Of a DNA stretch of 49,633 nt, positions 33,971 to 42,382 are shown piece by piece. Origin of the DNA: Prevotella sp. Lineage in GTDB: Bacteria > Bacteroidota > Bacteroidia > Bacteroidales > Bacteroidaceae. Positions within the stretch are counted from its first letter, which is position 1. Each line of letters opens with the position of its first letter. Below the pieces are notes generated by a model. It searched no databases. It was not told where the DNA came from and was given only the letters and a program-made list of their open reading frames with translations. A program made the translations under genes and the position numbers. Location of the stretch: contig JAFVGZ010000020.1 of assembly GCA_017478025.1 (NCBI GenBank), positions 1-49,633 on the forward strand. Reading direction: 5' to 3'.

Positions 33971-35278
33971 CTATCTCAGGCGATTACGGAGATATGAACC
34001 TCTCACGTGGGCGAAGTAGAATGCCACTCCGCAGAAGTTTACGATAGATGCTACCCAGAAGGCTGCGTTATAGCTGTACAGTTCCGTCACCACTCCTCCT
34101 ACGACAACGCCGAGACCTATACCTACGTCCCATGACGTGAGCATGGATGAGTTTGCTGTGCCGCGACGGTTGTTGGGGGCAAGGTTCACGAACATTGTCT
34201 GCACTGCCGGGAACATGTGGCCGTTGCCCAGACCCAGGATTACGGCACAGCCGAAGAATCCCCAGTAGTTGTGTATGGCAGCGAAGGCGAGGTAGCTGAA
34301 TACCGAAACGCACATGCCGAGAGTGGCGTTGCGCACCACTTCGCCGCGACGCAGGGACTTGCTGCCCATCAGACGCGCCGTCATGAGGCTGAGTGAGAGA
34401 ACGAGGAAGAAGGCTGCAGCTCCGCTGGTCATACCCAGCTGCTCCTTGGAGTAGATGGCGATATAGGTGGACAGCACACCGTAGGAGAATGACAGGCACG
34501 CCAGCATCAGTCCTACGCTCCAGCCCTTGACAAGGAAAAAGCGGTCAAGGGTCTTGAGATAGTGCAACAGGTCGTGGTGGTACAGGGAAAGGATGTGCCG
34601 TGCATGCTTCGTGTCCTCGCTGTTGTCCTCCACTGTGTCGGCAGAGGCGGCTCCTAATGTCTGCTTTGCTTCCTGCACAGCGTTGCGTTTCGTGGTGGTG
34701 CGAACGGTGACGGTGCTGTTGATGAGAAATCCCGTCAGAGCGGTAAGGAAACTCAGCAGAAAGATAAGGTCGTAGTTTCCCAATGTCTCATAGATAGCCA
34801 GACCGACAGAGGGCGATATTGCTGTTGCGAGATTGTTGCTCAGTCCATAGAACCCTATGCCCTCAGCGCGACGTTCCACAGGTAGCACATCGATGGCTAC
34901 GGTGCTGTTGCTGACGGTAGTGGCGCCAAAGGGCGCGCCGTGGAGAGTGCGGATAATGGCAAAGAGAATCAGCGAGCCGCCGATGAGATAACCCAAGAAG
35001 AACCCCGCAAAGAGCCCGTAACTGACGAGCAGCACGGTCTTGCGGTTGTAGGTATCGACGATGTAGCCGCTGAACAGACGCGCAACCAGAGCCATCACCG
35101 TATAGCCCGACAGGACAACACCGATGGTATGCTTGCCCGCGCCGAATTGCTCTGACAGGTACAGGGGCAGAATAGGCATCACCAGCATGAAGGAAAAGAA
35201 TATCATGAAGTTTGCCAACCACACTTTCGTGTAGTTGGCATTCCATAGCTTTGGTATCGTCTGATTCTGCAATTCCAT
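33971..35278 (-). CDS. Major facilitator superfamily transporter
   Basis: A 435-residue protein with about twelve hydrophobic helices. An MFS loop motif (SGYIVDTYNRKTVLL, about 68-82) follows helix 2, and the NRRGTANSSMLTSWDVGIGLG region lies in the second half. The helices are interrupted by a charged central loop (about 200-235), as in drug/sugar exporters. The substrate is not recognisable. The ATG at 35278 is preferred to the TTG at 35290. It lies 24 nt downstream of the SulP gene on the same strand and is probably co-transcribed from 37073. Confidence 0.85.
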   Translation of the reverse strand: MELQNQTIPKLWNANYTKVWLANFMIFFSFMLVMPILPLYLSEQFGAGKHTIGVVLSGYTVMALVARLFSGYIVDTYNRKTVLLVSYGLFAGFFLGYLIGGSLILFAIIRTLHGAPFGATTVSNSTVAIDVLPVERRAEGIGFYGLSNNLATAISPSVGLAIYETLGNYDLIFLLSFLTALTGFLINSTVTVRTTTKRNAVQEAKQTLGAASADTVEDNSEDTKHARHILSLYHHDLLHYLKTLDRFFLVKGWSVGLMLACLSFSYGVLSTYIAIYSKEQLGMTSGAAAFFLVLSLSLMTARLMGSKSLRRGEVVRNATLGMCVSVFSYLAFAAIHNYWGFFGCAVILGLGNGHMFPAVQTMFVNLAPNNRRGTANSSMLTSWDVGIGLGVVVGGVVTELYSYNAAFWVASIVNFCGVAFYFAHVRGSYLRNRLR

Positions 35279-35302
35279 AAAGTGGGGCAACGGAGAAGGC
35301 GA

Positions 35303-37012
35303 TTATTTCTTCGTATCGCGTTCCTTGAGATATGCAATACACTCCTCAAAGGTCTTGAAGGTATGCTCTTTGGGGATGAGTGCAGGGATGATATGCGTCT
35401 TGCGCATTATCGCATTTGCCTGTGGCTGAATGATAGTCATCAGCACCTCTATGCCCTTGGCCTGCAGGTCCTTGATGGCTGTCTCCATAGCATAGGCTCC
35501 TGACTGGTCCATGAACGTGACGCGCCTCATACGGATGATGACTGTGTTGACATCCTTTGGCACATCGTGCATCACCTTGTTGAAACCTGTGATGGAGCCG
35601 AAGAATACCGGTCCCCCGAGACGCTGGATATAGACGTGCTGCTTCATATCGTCGGTCACGCCGCTCTCATCATTCCACGGGATAGTCCTGTCAAACTCCT
35701 GTTGCAGGGTGACACCGCCATACTGACGCTCTATCAGGTCACCGGCACGCATCATGAAGAGGAAGCAGGCTATCACCATGCCAATACCCACAGCGGTCAG
35801 CAGATCCACGAATACCGTCATCAGGAACACCACGATGAGCACAAAGGCATCGGCCTTGGGGATGTGTGTCAGGTCGCGGAAGCCGCGGAAATCTATGATA
35901 CCCCAGCCAACGGTGATGAGGATGCCTGCCAACACAGCCAGCGGCACATACTTCACCAGTGAGCCGAGCCCGAGCAGGATGGCCAGCAGCAGAAGGGCGT
36001 GAACCATACCAGAGAGCTGTGTACGACCGCCGCTCTTCACGTTGACAACGGTACGCATCGTGGCACCTGCTCCAGAGATGCCGCAGAACAGTCCGGCAAA
36101 GGCGTTGCCGATGCCCTGACCGATGAGCTCGCGGTTGCTGTTATGCTTCGTTTTGGTGAGATTGTCGGCCACGACAGAGGTCAGCAGTGTGTCAATGCTG
36201 CCCAGGCCTGCCAGTGTGAGACCCGGCACGATGGCTGCCTCAATAGCTTTCAGCCAGTCAATGCTGCCCAGGTCGATAGCGTCCTTCATGAACAGAGGCA
36301 GGGGCAGACCAGCGGGAATGTCGCCGATGGTCATAGCAGAGTCGTAGGAAAGACCAACGGAAACCAGCGTCATCACAATCAGAGCCACCAGTGTGGAAGG
36401 CACCTTCTTCGTGATGCGCGGTATAGCGAGTATCAGCAGGATGGTGCCGATACCTATCATCAGGGCCATGAGGTTGATGCTCTGTGAGCAGGCCTCAGGG
36501 AACTGCGCTATCATGTCGATAGTGCTGACGGGTGACTTGCGGCCTATCAGCGGATAGAGCTGCTGCAGGATGATGATGACGCCGATGCCGCTCATGAATC
36601 CTGAGAGAACGGGGTAGGGGATGTACCTCACGTATTTGCCGATGCGTATCAGTCCGAAGAGAATCTGGAACAGTCCGCAGAAGATGCCTGCCAGCGACAT
36701 GGCTATCAGCACAGTGCCGATGTTGCCGCCACTTGCAGTCCATGCGCCGCTGATGATAGAGGCCGTGATGACCGTCATAGGGCCCGTAGGACCGGAAATC
36801 TGTGAGTGAGTGCCGCCGAAGAGAGAGGCGAGGAAGCCCAGCAGGGTGGCTCCCACAAGGCCTGCCAGAGCTCCGATAGAAGAAGCCTCGGGGCTGTCAA
36901 TGCCGCCAAAAGCCTGAATACCGAAGGCAAGGGCTAAGGGAAGTGCCACAATGCCAGCAGTGATACCACCGAAGATATCACCCTTGATGTTGTTTGTCTT
37001 AATGAATGCCAT
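35303..37012 (-). CDS. SulP-family inorganic anion transporter with STAS domain
   Basis: A 569-residue membrane protein. The N-terminal SulP core has GGITAGIVALPLALAFGI (about 14-31), GPTGPMTVI near 72-80 and AGLGSIDTLLTSVVADN near 260-276. A cytosolic STAS domain occupies about 430-550 (VIIRMRRVTFMDQSGA near 480-495). SulP proteins move sulfate, bicarbonate or similar anions. The start at 37012 (MAFIKTNNIKGD) is chosen, the upstream 12 codons lying in leader. Its -7 box is at 37073. The downstream MFS gene follows 24 nt after its stop. Confidence 0.9.
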   Translation of the reverse strand: MAFIKTNNIKGDIFGGITAGIVALPLALAFGIQAFGGIDSPEASSIGALAGLVGATLLGFLASLFGGTHSQISGPTGPMTVITASIISGAWTASGGNIGTVLIAMSLAGIFCGLFQILFGLIRIGKYVRYIPYPVLSGFMSGIGVIIILQQLYPLIGRKSPVSTIDMIAQFPEACSQSINLMALMIGIGTILLILAIPRITKKVPSTLVALIVMTLVSVGLSYDSAMTIGDIPAGLPLPLFMKDAIDLGSIDWLKAIEAAIVPGLTLAGLGSIDTLLTSVVADNLTKTKHNSNRELIGQGIGNAFAGLFCGISGAGATMRTVVNVKSGGRTQLSGMVHALLLLAILLGLGSLVKYVPLAVLAGILITVGWGIIDFRGFRDLTHIPKADAFVLIVVFLMTVFVDLLTAVGIGMVIACFLFMMRAGDLIERQYGGVTLQQEFDRTIPWNDESGVTDDMKQHVYIQRLGGPVFFGSITGFNKVMHDVPKDVNTVIIRMRRVTFMDQSGAYAMETAIKDLQAKGIEVLMTIIQPQANAIMRKTHIIPALIPKEHTFKTFEECIAYLKERDTKK

Positions 37013-37072
37013 TTGAAATACAATCTGTGTGTGCCGTGAATGTGGCACACTGTATGAGAAACTAAATAGGGT

Positions 37073-37081
37073 GCAAAGGTA
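37073..37081 (-). promoter_or_regulatory. -7 box of the SulP-MFS unit (TACCTTTGC)
   Basis: The minus strand reads TACCTTTGC about 60 bp upstream of the SulP ATG. Confidence 0.65.
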
Positions 37082-37186
37082 CTACAAAAATATGAAACGG
37101 CCAATTATCAGTAAGATAAATTGACCTCCGTCTGTTAAGTTTTTCTTTTTTCGGATTATCTCTTGCACGGGAACAGTTTTTTTTCT

Positions 37187-37195
37187 ACCTTTGCA
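37187..37195 (+). promoter_or_regulatory. -7 box of a candidate small RNA (TACCTTTGC)
   Basis: TACCTTTGC faces right. The next gene has its own box at 37491, so this promoter appears to serve a non-coding transcript. Confidence 0.6.
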
Positions 37196-37202
37196 CGCCG
37201 AG

Positions 37203-37398
37203 ATCGTACTGGTTCGATAGGGATACTCATCAAATAAATCGAAAACCCCAGGACATGTCTTCCTTGCCAATGGCGGGCCACAAATAAGTCGTTCTGACCA
37301 AGCTATATGCCGGTGGATTACAGCAGCGGGAAGCCCCTGAAACATTTTCTTAAAGGAGTTTTCATCACATCATCAGTGCGGTCTCATTTTTTTTGTGC
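37203..37398 (+). ncRNA. Candidate small non-coding RNA
   Basis: The transcript from the box at 37187 would cross about 190 nt without a credible ORF. Local stems are GGTTCGAT with ATCG/AACC (37212-37219 and 37239-37248, two bulged A's), the palindrome GACATGTC (37253-37260) and CAG-C-GGG/CCC-CTG near 37323-37340. A T-run at 37388-37395 could end it. I cannot match it to a known family; a 6S or Bacteroidales-type RNA is possible. Confidence 0.4.
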
Positions 37399-37490
37399 AA
37401 TGCCGTGAAGTCAGCGGTGCCATTTGGACTTTGCTGATGCAAATAAGATAAAAAAGGTTAAAACCCTTTGTTAATCCGTAGAAAAGTGCT

Positions 37491-37499
37491 ATCTTTGCC
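37491..37499 (+). promoter_or_regulatory. -7 box of the glycogen debranching operon (TATCTTTGC)
   Basis: TATCTTTGC lies 69 bp before the ATG at 37568. Confidence 0.65.
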
Positions 37500-37567
37500 C
37501 TTGATTTATGATAAGTCATAAATAAGACCCAATTTTCAAGTCTATTACTAAAACCGTATAACAACCT

Positions 37568-39553
37568 ATGAGCTACCTAAAGTTTCAAAAGGCCCTGATG
37601 ACTAATCTGCAGGAATCCCTGAGGAGGGAGTATCTGCGCACAAGCCGTTCGGGAGCCTATTCTTCCAGTACTGTAGTGGATTGTAACACGCGCAAGTATC
37701 ACGGACTCTTCGTGGTGCCTATTCCGAGCATCGACGACGTGAACCATGTGCTGCTCTCTTCGCTCGACGCTTCGGTGGTGCAGCATGGAGCCGAGTTCAA
37801 TCTCGGCCTTCACCTGTATCAGGGCGGAGTGTGCAGTCCTAACGGTCACAAGTACATCAGAGAGTACAACTGTGACAGAGTGCCGACAACGATTTATCGT
37901 GTCGGCGGTGTGATGCTGCGCAAGGAGACAATCATGCAGAATTATGATGATCGCGTAATGGTGAGATACACCGTAGATGACGCCCACTCTCCCGTGACGC
38001 TGCGTCTGCGCCCATTCCTGGCTTTCCGCCGTTGCGATGAGCTGACACACGAGAACTATAAAGCCAAGCGTGATTACACCGAAGTGCCTGGAGGTATCAA
38101 GACTACTATGTATGAGAACTATCCGGAACTCTATATGCAGTTGTCTAAGAAGAACGAATTTGTCTTCAATCCAAACTGGTATAAGGGTCTGGAGTATTAC
38201 AAGGAGGCTGACCGCGGATATGAGTGCATAGAAGACCTCTACGTGCCCGGCTACTTTGAGATTGAGATGAAGAAGGGTGATGAGGTGGTGTTCACCGCAT
38301 CGCTCGATGAATGTAAGCCGACAGGGCTGAAGAAGCTGTTCCAGGAGGGAGTGGATGTTCGCAGGCCACGCGACAATTTCTACAACGCACTCGTGGCAGC
38401 AGCTCACCAGTTCCACTACAAGGAGACCCCGAAGGGCGCAAAGAATCCTAAGAAGGTTGCTGAGGAGGACAAGGAGCACTACCTGCTGGCAGGCTATCCT
38501 TGGTTTAAGGTACGCGCGCGTGATACCTTTATATCTCTCCCCGGTCTGACACTGGCAACCAATGAGGAGGACTACTTCAGGGCTGCGATGAAGACAGCCG
38601 AGAAGGGCTTGCGCGAGTTTATGACGGGCAAGCCGCTCACGGTCTCTATCTATGAGATTGAGCAGCCCGATGTGATGCTATGGGCAGTATGGGCCATCCA
38701 GCAGTATGCCAAGGAGGTGACGCTGCCTAAGGCTATAGAGGATTATGGCAAGCTGGTGCTGGACATCATACAGTATATAGAGAAAGGCAAGCACTTCAAC
38801 TTGGAACTGCGTGACAACGGCCTGCTCCACATTGAGGGACGCGACAAGCCTATGACCTGGATGAACAGTGTGGCAAACGGCAAGCCGGTTGTGCCGCGCA
38901 CAGGTTTTGTGGTGGAGATTAACGCCCTGTGGTACAACGCATTGAAGTTTGGCGCTGAGGTGTATTCCTCAAAGGGTGAGGGCGCTAAGGCTGCCCACTT
39001 CGAGGAACTGGCAGCAAGGGCCAAGACTTCGTTCCAGCAGACATTCATCACTCCTGCCGGCTATCTGTTTGATTACCGTGAGGATGGCATAGAGGATTGG
39101 AACGTGCGTCCTAATCAGATCTTTGCCGTTGCTCTGGATTACTCTCCATTGGAGCCGCAGCAGCAGAAGGTGGTACTTGATTTCTGTACCCGCGAGCTGC
39201 TGACACCTAAGGGACTGCGCACCCTCTCGCCAAAGAGCGGCGGATATAACCCGATGTACGTGGGCCCGCAGGTGAAGAGAGACTATGCTTACCACAACGG
39301 TACGGCGTGGCCTTGGCTCGGAGGCTTCTACATGGAGGCGTGTCTGAAGATTTACAAGCGCACCCGCCTGAGCTTCGTACAGAGACAGATGGTCGGCTTC
39401 GAGGACGAGATGATGTACCACGCTACAGGCACCATCTCAGAGCTCTTTGACGGCAACCCGCCATTCCACGGACGCGGAGCAATGGCCTTTGCCATGAATG
39501 TGGCAGAGATACTGCGCACCATGAAGATTATTGACCGTTTTATACAGGACTAG
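37568..39553 (+). CDS. Glycogen debranching enzyme (amylo-alpha-1,6-glucosidase type)
   Basis: A 661-residue protein. The N-terminal GDE_N domain shows RTSRSGAYSSSTVVDCNTRKYHGL (in two adjacent blocks, about 24-47). The C-terminal alpha/alpha barrel (about 290-655) has GYPWFKVRARDTFISLPGL, EDWNVRPNQIFA, AYHNGTAWPW and FDGNPPFHGRGA. It removes alpha-1,6 branches from glycogen. The usual WGRD before T-F/M-I reads RARD here, a small departure worth noting. It is the first gene of an operon with GT4, GH57 and DUF4301 genes (spacers of 25, 53 and 48 nt), driven by the box at 37491. The same order of debranching enzyme, GT4 and GH57 is known from other Bacteroidetes. Confidence 0.92.
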   Translation: MSYLKFQKALMTNLQESLRREYLRTSRSGAYSSSTVVDCNTRKYHGLFVVPIPSIDDVNHVLLSSLDASVVQHGAEFNLGLHLYQGGVCSPNGHKYIREYNCDRVPTTIYRVGGVMLRKETIMQNYDDRVMVRYTVDDAHSPVTLRLRPFLAFRRCDELTHENYKAKRDYTEVPGGIKTTMYENYPELYMQLSKKNEFVFNPNWYKGLEYYKEADRGYECIEDLYVPGYFEIEMKKGDEVVFTASLDECKPTGLKKLFQEGVDVRRPRDNFYNALVAAAHQFHYKETPKGAKNPKKVAEEDKEHYLLAGYPWFKVRARDTFISLPGLTLATNEEDYFRAAMKTAEKGLREFMTGKPLTVSIYEIEQPDVMLWAVWAIQQYAKEVTLPKAIEDYGKLVLDIIQYIEKGKHFNLELRDNGLLHIEGRDKPMTWMNSVANGKPVVPRTGFVVEINALWYNALKFGAEVYSSKGEGAKAAHFEELAARAKTSFQQTFITPAGYLFDYREDGIEDWNVRPNQIFAVALDYSPLEPQQQKVVLDFCTRELLTPKGLRTLSPKSGGYNPMYVGPQVKRDYAYHNGTAWPWLGGFYMEACLKIYKRTRLSFVQRQMVGFEDEMMYHATGTISELFDGNPPFHGRGAMAFAMNVAEILRTMKIIDRFIQD

Positions 39554-39578
39554 GATGTTTCACTCTTAATTCATAATC

Positions 39579-40883
39579 ATGAAAGTATTAATGTTCGGTT
39601 GGGAGTTCCCTCCAAAGATATATGGCGGTTTGGCTGTTGCCTCCTACGGCATCACAAAAGGCCTTGACGCACAGGGCGATGTGCAGACCACGTTCTGTAT
39701 GCCGCGTCCATGCGGTGATGAGGAGAAATTCCTGAAAATAATAAATATGAGTCAGGTACCTATTGCCTGGCGTGACGTTCAGTACGATAATATCAAGGAT
39801 CGCTTTGTGGGACATACGGCAGAGGATTACTACCGTTTCCGTGACCACATCTATGCCGATTTCAACTACATGCAGGGCCTGGATGACATGGGATGCATGG
39901 GCTTCGCCGGAGGATATCCCGGCAACCTGCACGATGAGATAAACAATTTCTCTATCATCGCAGGTGTGCTGGCTCGCTCTGAGCAGTTTGACATCATTCA
40001 TGCCCACGACTGGCTGACCTATCCTGCCGGCGTGCACGCAAAGCTCGTCAGCGGAAAACCTCTCTGCATACACGTTCATGCTACTGACTTTGACCGCTCT
40101 CGCGGCAAGGTGAACCCTACCGTCTATTCCATCGAGAAGAACGGTATGGATCATGCTGACTGTATCATGTGTGTGTCTGAGCTGACACGACAGACGGTCA
40201 TCAATCAGTATCATCAGGACCCTCGCAAGTGCGTGGCAATGCACAACGCCGTGTATCCTCTCTCTCAGGAGTATCTCGACATCGTGCCCCACAAGATACC
40301 AAACGAGAAGGTTGTCACATACCTCGGACGTATCACCATGCAGAAGGGACCGGAGTATTTCATCGAGGCGGCAAAGCTCGTGCTGCAGCGTACTCAGAAC
40401 ATACGCTTCTGCTTCGCCGGTTCAGGCGATATGATGGCGTCTATGATAGAGCTCGCGGCAGCTTACGGTATCGCTGACCGCTGCCACTTCCCGGGATTCC
40501 AGCGTGGCAAGCAGGTCTATGAGTGCTACAAGAACTCTGACGTATTCGTAATGCCTTCCGTTTCAGAGCCTTTCGGCATAGCGCCGCTTGAGGCTATGCA
40601 GTGCGGATGCCCAAGTATCATATCCAAGCAGTCCGGTTGCGGAGAGATCCTCACCAACGTGCTGAAGGTGGACTATTGGGACATACACGCTATGGCCGAC
40701 GCTATCTACTCTGTCTGCATGAACCAGAGCCTGCACGACTATCTGGCCGAGGAGGGCATGAAGGAGGTGGCTGGCATCACATGGGAGAAGGTAGGTCTGC
40801 GCATACGACAGTGCTATGACCAGCTGCTCGCCAAGGGATGGTTCGACCACGAAGAGTATCAGAGAAACTATATTCCTAACTAA
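39579..40883 (+). CDS. Family 4 glycosyltransferase of the glycogen cluster
   Basis: A 434-residue GT-B enzyme. The N-terminal GWEFPPKIYGGLAVASYG (about 7-24) binds the acceptor side, and IIHAHDWLTYPAG and HVHATDFDRS follow. The nucleotide-sugar half has TYLGRITMQKGPEYFIEA and the E-x7-E motif SEPFGIAPLEAMQCG. It resembles glycogen/starch synthase-like GT4 proteins, so an alpha-glucan chain is its likely acceptor; the exact linkage is not readable. It is co-transcribed between the debranching enzyme and GH57 genes. The spacer before it carries no promoter. Confidence 0.88.
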   Translation: MKVLMFGWEFPPKIYGGLAVASYGITKGLDAQGDVQTTFCMPRPCGDEEKFLKIINMSQVPIAWRDVQYDNIKDRFVGHTAEDYYRFRDHIYADFNYMQGLDDMGCMGFAGGYPGNLHDEINNFSIIAGVLARSEQFDIIHAHDWLTYPAGVHAKLVSGKPLCIHVHATDFDRSRGKVNPTVYSIEKNGMDHADCIMCVSELTRQTVINQYHQDPRKCVAMHNAVYPLSQEYLDIVPHKIPNEKVVTYLGRITMQKGPEYFIEAAKLVLQRTQNIRFCFAGSGDMMASMIELAAAYGIADRCHFPGFQRGKQVYECYKNSDVFVMPSVSEPFGIAPLEAMQCGCPSIISKQSGCGEILTNVLKVDYWDIHAMADAIYSVCMNQSLHDYLAEEGMKEVAGITWEKVGLRIRQCYDQLLAKGWFDHEEYQRNYIPN

Positions 40884-40936
40884 AATCATCACGGTGGAAA
40901 TTGACACCCCCGTCTAAAACTAAAAAATACTTTCCT

Positions 40937-42334
40937 ATGAAGACAATATGCATGTATTTTGAGATCCATCAGATAACGCATCTCAAACGTTACCGTTTCT
41001 TTGACATCGGTACAGACCATTACTACTACGATGACTACGAGAATGAGCGCAGCATCACATACATAGCCGAAAACTCCTACATGCCGGCCCTCTCCGCCAT
41101 TCAGGAGATGATAAGGACCAGCGAAGGCGCATTCAAGGTCGCATTCTCACTCTCAGGCGTGGGCATGGAGCAGCTGGAGATGCATGCTCCTCAGGTGCTC
41201 GACAAGCTGCAGGAACTCAACAGCACCGGCTGCGTGGAGTTCCTCACAGAGCCATACTCTCACGGCCTCGCAGGACTGGCTAACGAGGAGTCGTTCAAGC
41301 GCGACATTGAGAAGATGTCTGACAAGATAGAGCAGTACTTCGGCAAGCGTCCTACGGTGATGCGCAACTCTTCGCTCATCTATACCGACGACATCGGCGC
41401 ACAGGTGGCAGCACTCGGTTACAAGGGTATGCTCACAGAGGGTGCCAAGCACGTGCTGGGATGGAAGTCACCTCACTTCGTCTATAACTGTAACCTGGCT
41501 CCTTCGCTGAAGCTCTTGCTGCGCGATGTGAACCTGTCTGACGATATCTCACTGCGCTTCTCCAACACCTCTTGGGACCGCTATCCTCTCTTTGCTGATA
41601 CCTATATCAACGATATCGCATCATGCCCGGAGTCAGAGCAGGTGGTGAACATCTTTATGGAACTCTCTGCTCTCGGTATTGCACAGCCGTTGTCAAGCAA
41701 CATCCTTGAGTTCCTCAAGGCTCTGCCTGCTTGCGCTAAGGACAGAGGTCTGGAGTGGGCTACACCTTCTGAGGTGTTTGACCGGTTCCCGTCAGTAGGT
41801 TCTATCGATGTGCCCGACACTCTCTCATGGGTTGACGAGGAGCGTGACTGCTCCGTATGGCTGGGCAACCAGATGCAGCGCGAGGCATTCAACAAGCTCT
41901 ATAGCGTGGCTGACCGTCTGCTCATCGCCAAGGACCCACGACTGTTGCAGGATTGGGACTATCTGCAGGCATCCAACAACTTCCGCTTCATGACCACAAA
42001 GCCAAGCAACTGGTGGATTGACCGCGGTATCTATGACGGCGCATTCGATGCTTTCACGAACTATATGAACATCCTTGGTGACTTCATCTCTCGTGTGCGC
42101 ACCCTCTATGGCGGCATCGACAACGAGGAGCTGGAGAACATGCTTACCACTATCACCAACCAGGGTAAGGAGATAGAGACCAAGACCAAGGAGATAGAGC
42201 GTCTGCAGGCAAGACTGGCTAAGTTTGAGGAAGCAGATATAGAAAAGGAAGCTAACAGAAAGCCCGCTGCCAAGAAAGCCGCAGCCAAGAAGCCCGCAGC
42301 CAAGAAAGCCGCAGCCAAGAAAGCCGAGGAGTAG
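40937..42334 (+). CDS. GH57 alpha-glucan-active enzyme with a Lys/Ala-rich tail
   Basis: A 465-residue GH57 protein. MKTICMYFEIHQ at the N-terminus carries the family's H-x-P/Q-like start, TEPYSHGLAGL is near 110-120, and MRNSSLIYTDDIG is near 146-158. GH57 enzymes are alpha-amylases, 4-alpha-glucanotransferases or branching enzymes; in this cluster an amylolytic or transferase role on glycogen is likely. The start at 40937 matches the family; the frame opens earlier at 40901. The last 30 residues are an unusual run of AAKK units (PAAKKAAAKK), histone H1-like, preceded by a coiled-coil-like EIETKTKEIERLQARLAKFEE segment. The tail may bind polyanions. Confidence 0.88.
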   Translation: MKTICMYFEIHQITHLKRYRFFDIGTDHYYYDDYENERSITYIAENSYMPALSAIQEMIRTSEGAFKVAFSLSGVGMEQLEMHAPQVLDKLQELNSTGCVEFLTEPYSHGLAGLANEESFKRDIEKMSDKIEQYFGKRPTVMRNSSLIYTDDIGAQVAALGYKGMLTEGAKHVLGWKSPHFVYNCNLAPSLKLLLRDVNLSDDISLRFSNTSWDRYPLFADTYINDIASCPESEQVVNIFMELSALGIAQPLSSNILEFLKALPACAKDRGLEWATPSEVFDRFPSVGSIDVPDTLSWVDEERDCSVWLGNQMQREAFNKLYSVADRLLIAKDPRLLQDWDYLQASNNFRFMTTKPSNWWIDRGIYDGAFDAFTNYMNILGDFISRVRTLYGGIDNEELENMLTTITNQGKEIETKTKEIERLQARLAKFEEADIEKEANRKPAAKKAAAKKPAAKKAAAKKAEE

Positions 42335-42382
42335 AAGTAATCTGTAATCCGCTAACCAAATAAAAAATGCAAACCTAATTTT

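Noticed and set aside
37203-37398. tRNA or tmRNA, suggested by the GGTTCGAT word
   Set aside because: No cloverleaf or CCA end and no tag-peptide frame can be built around it.
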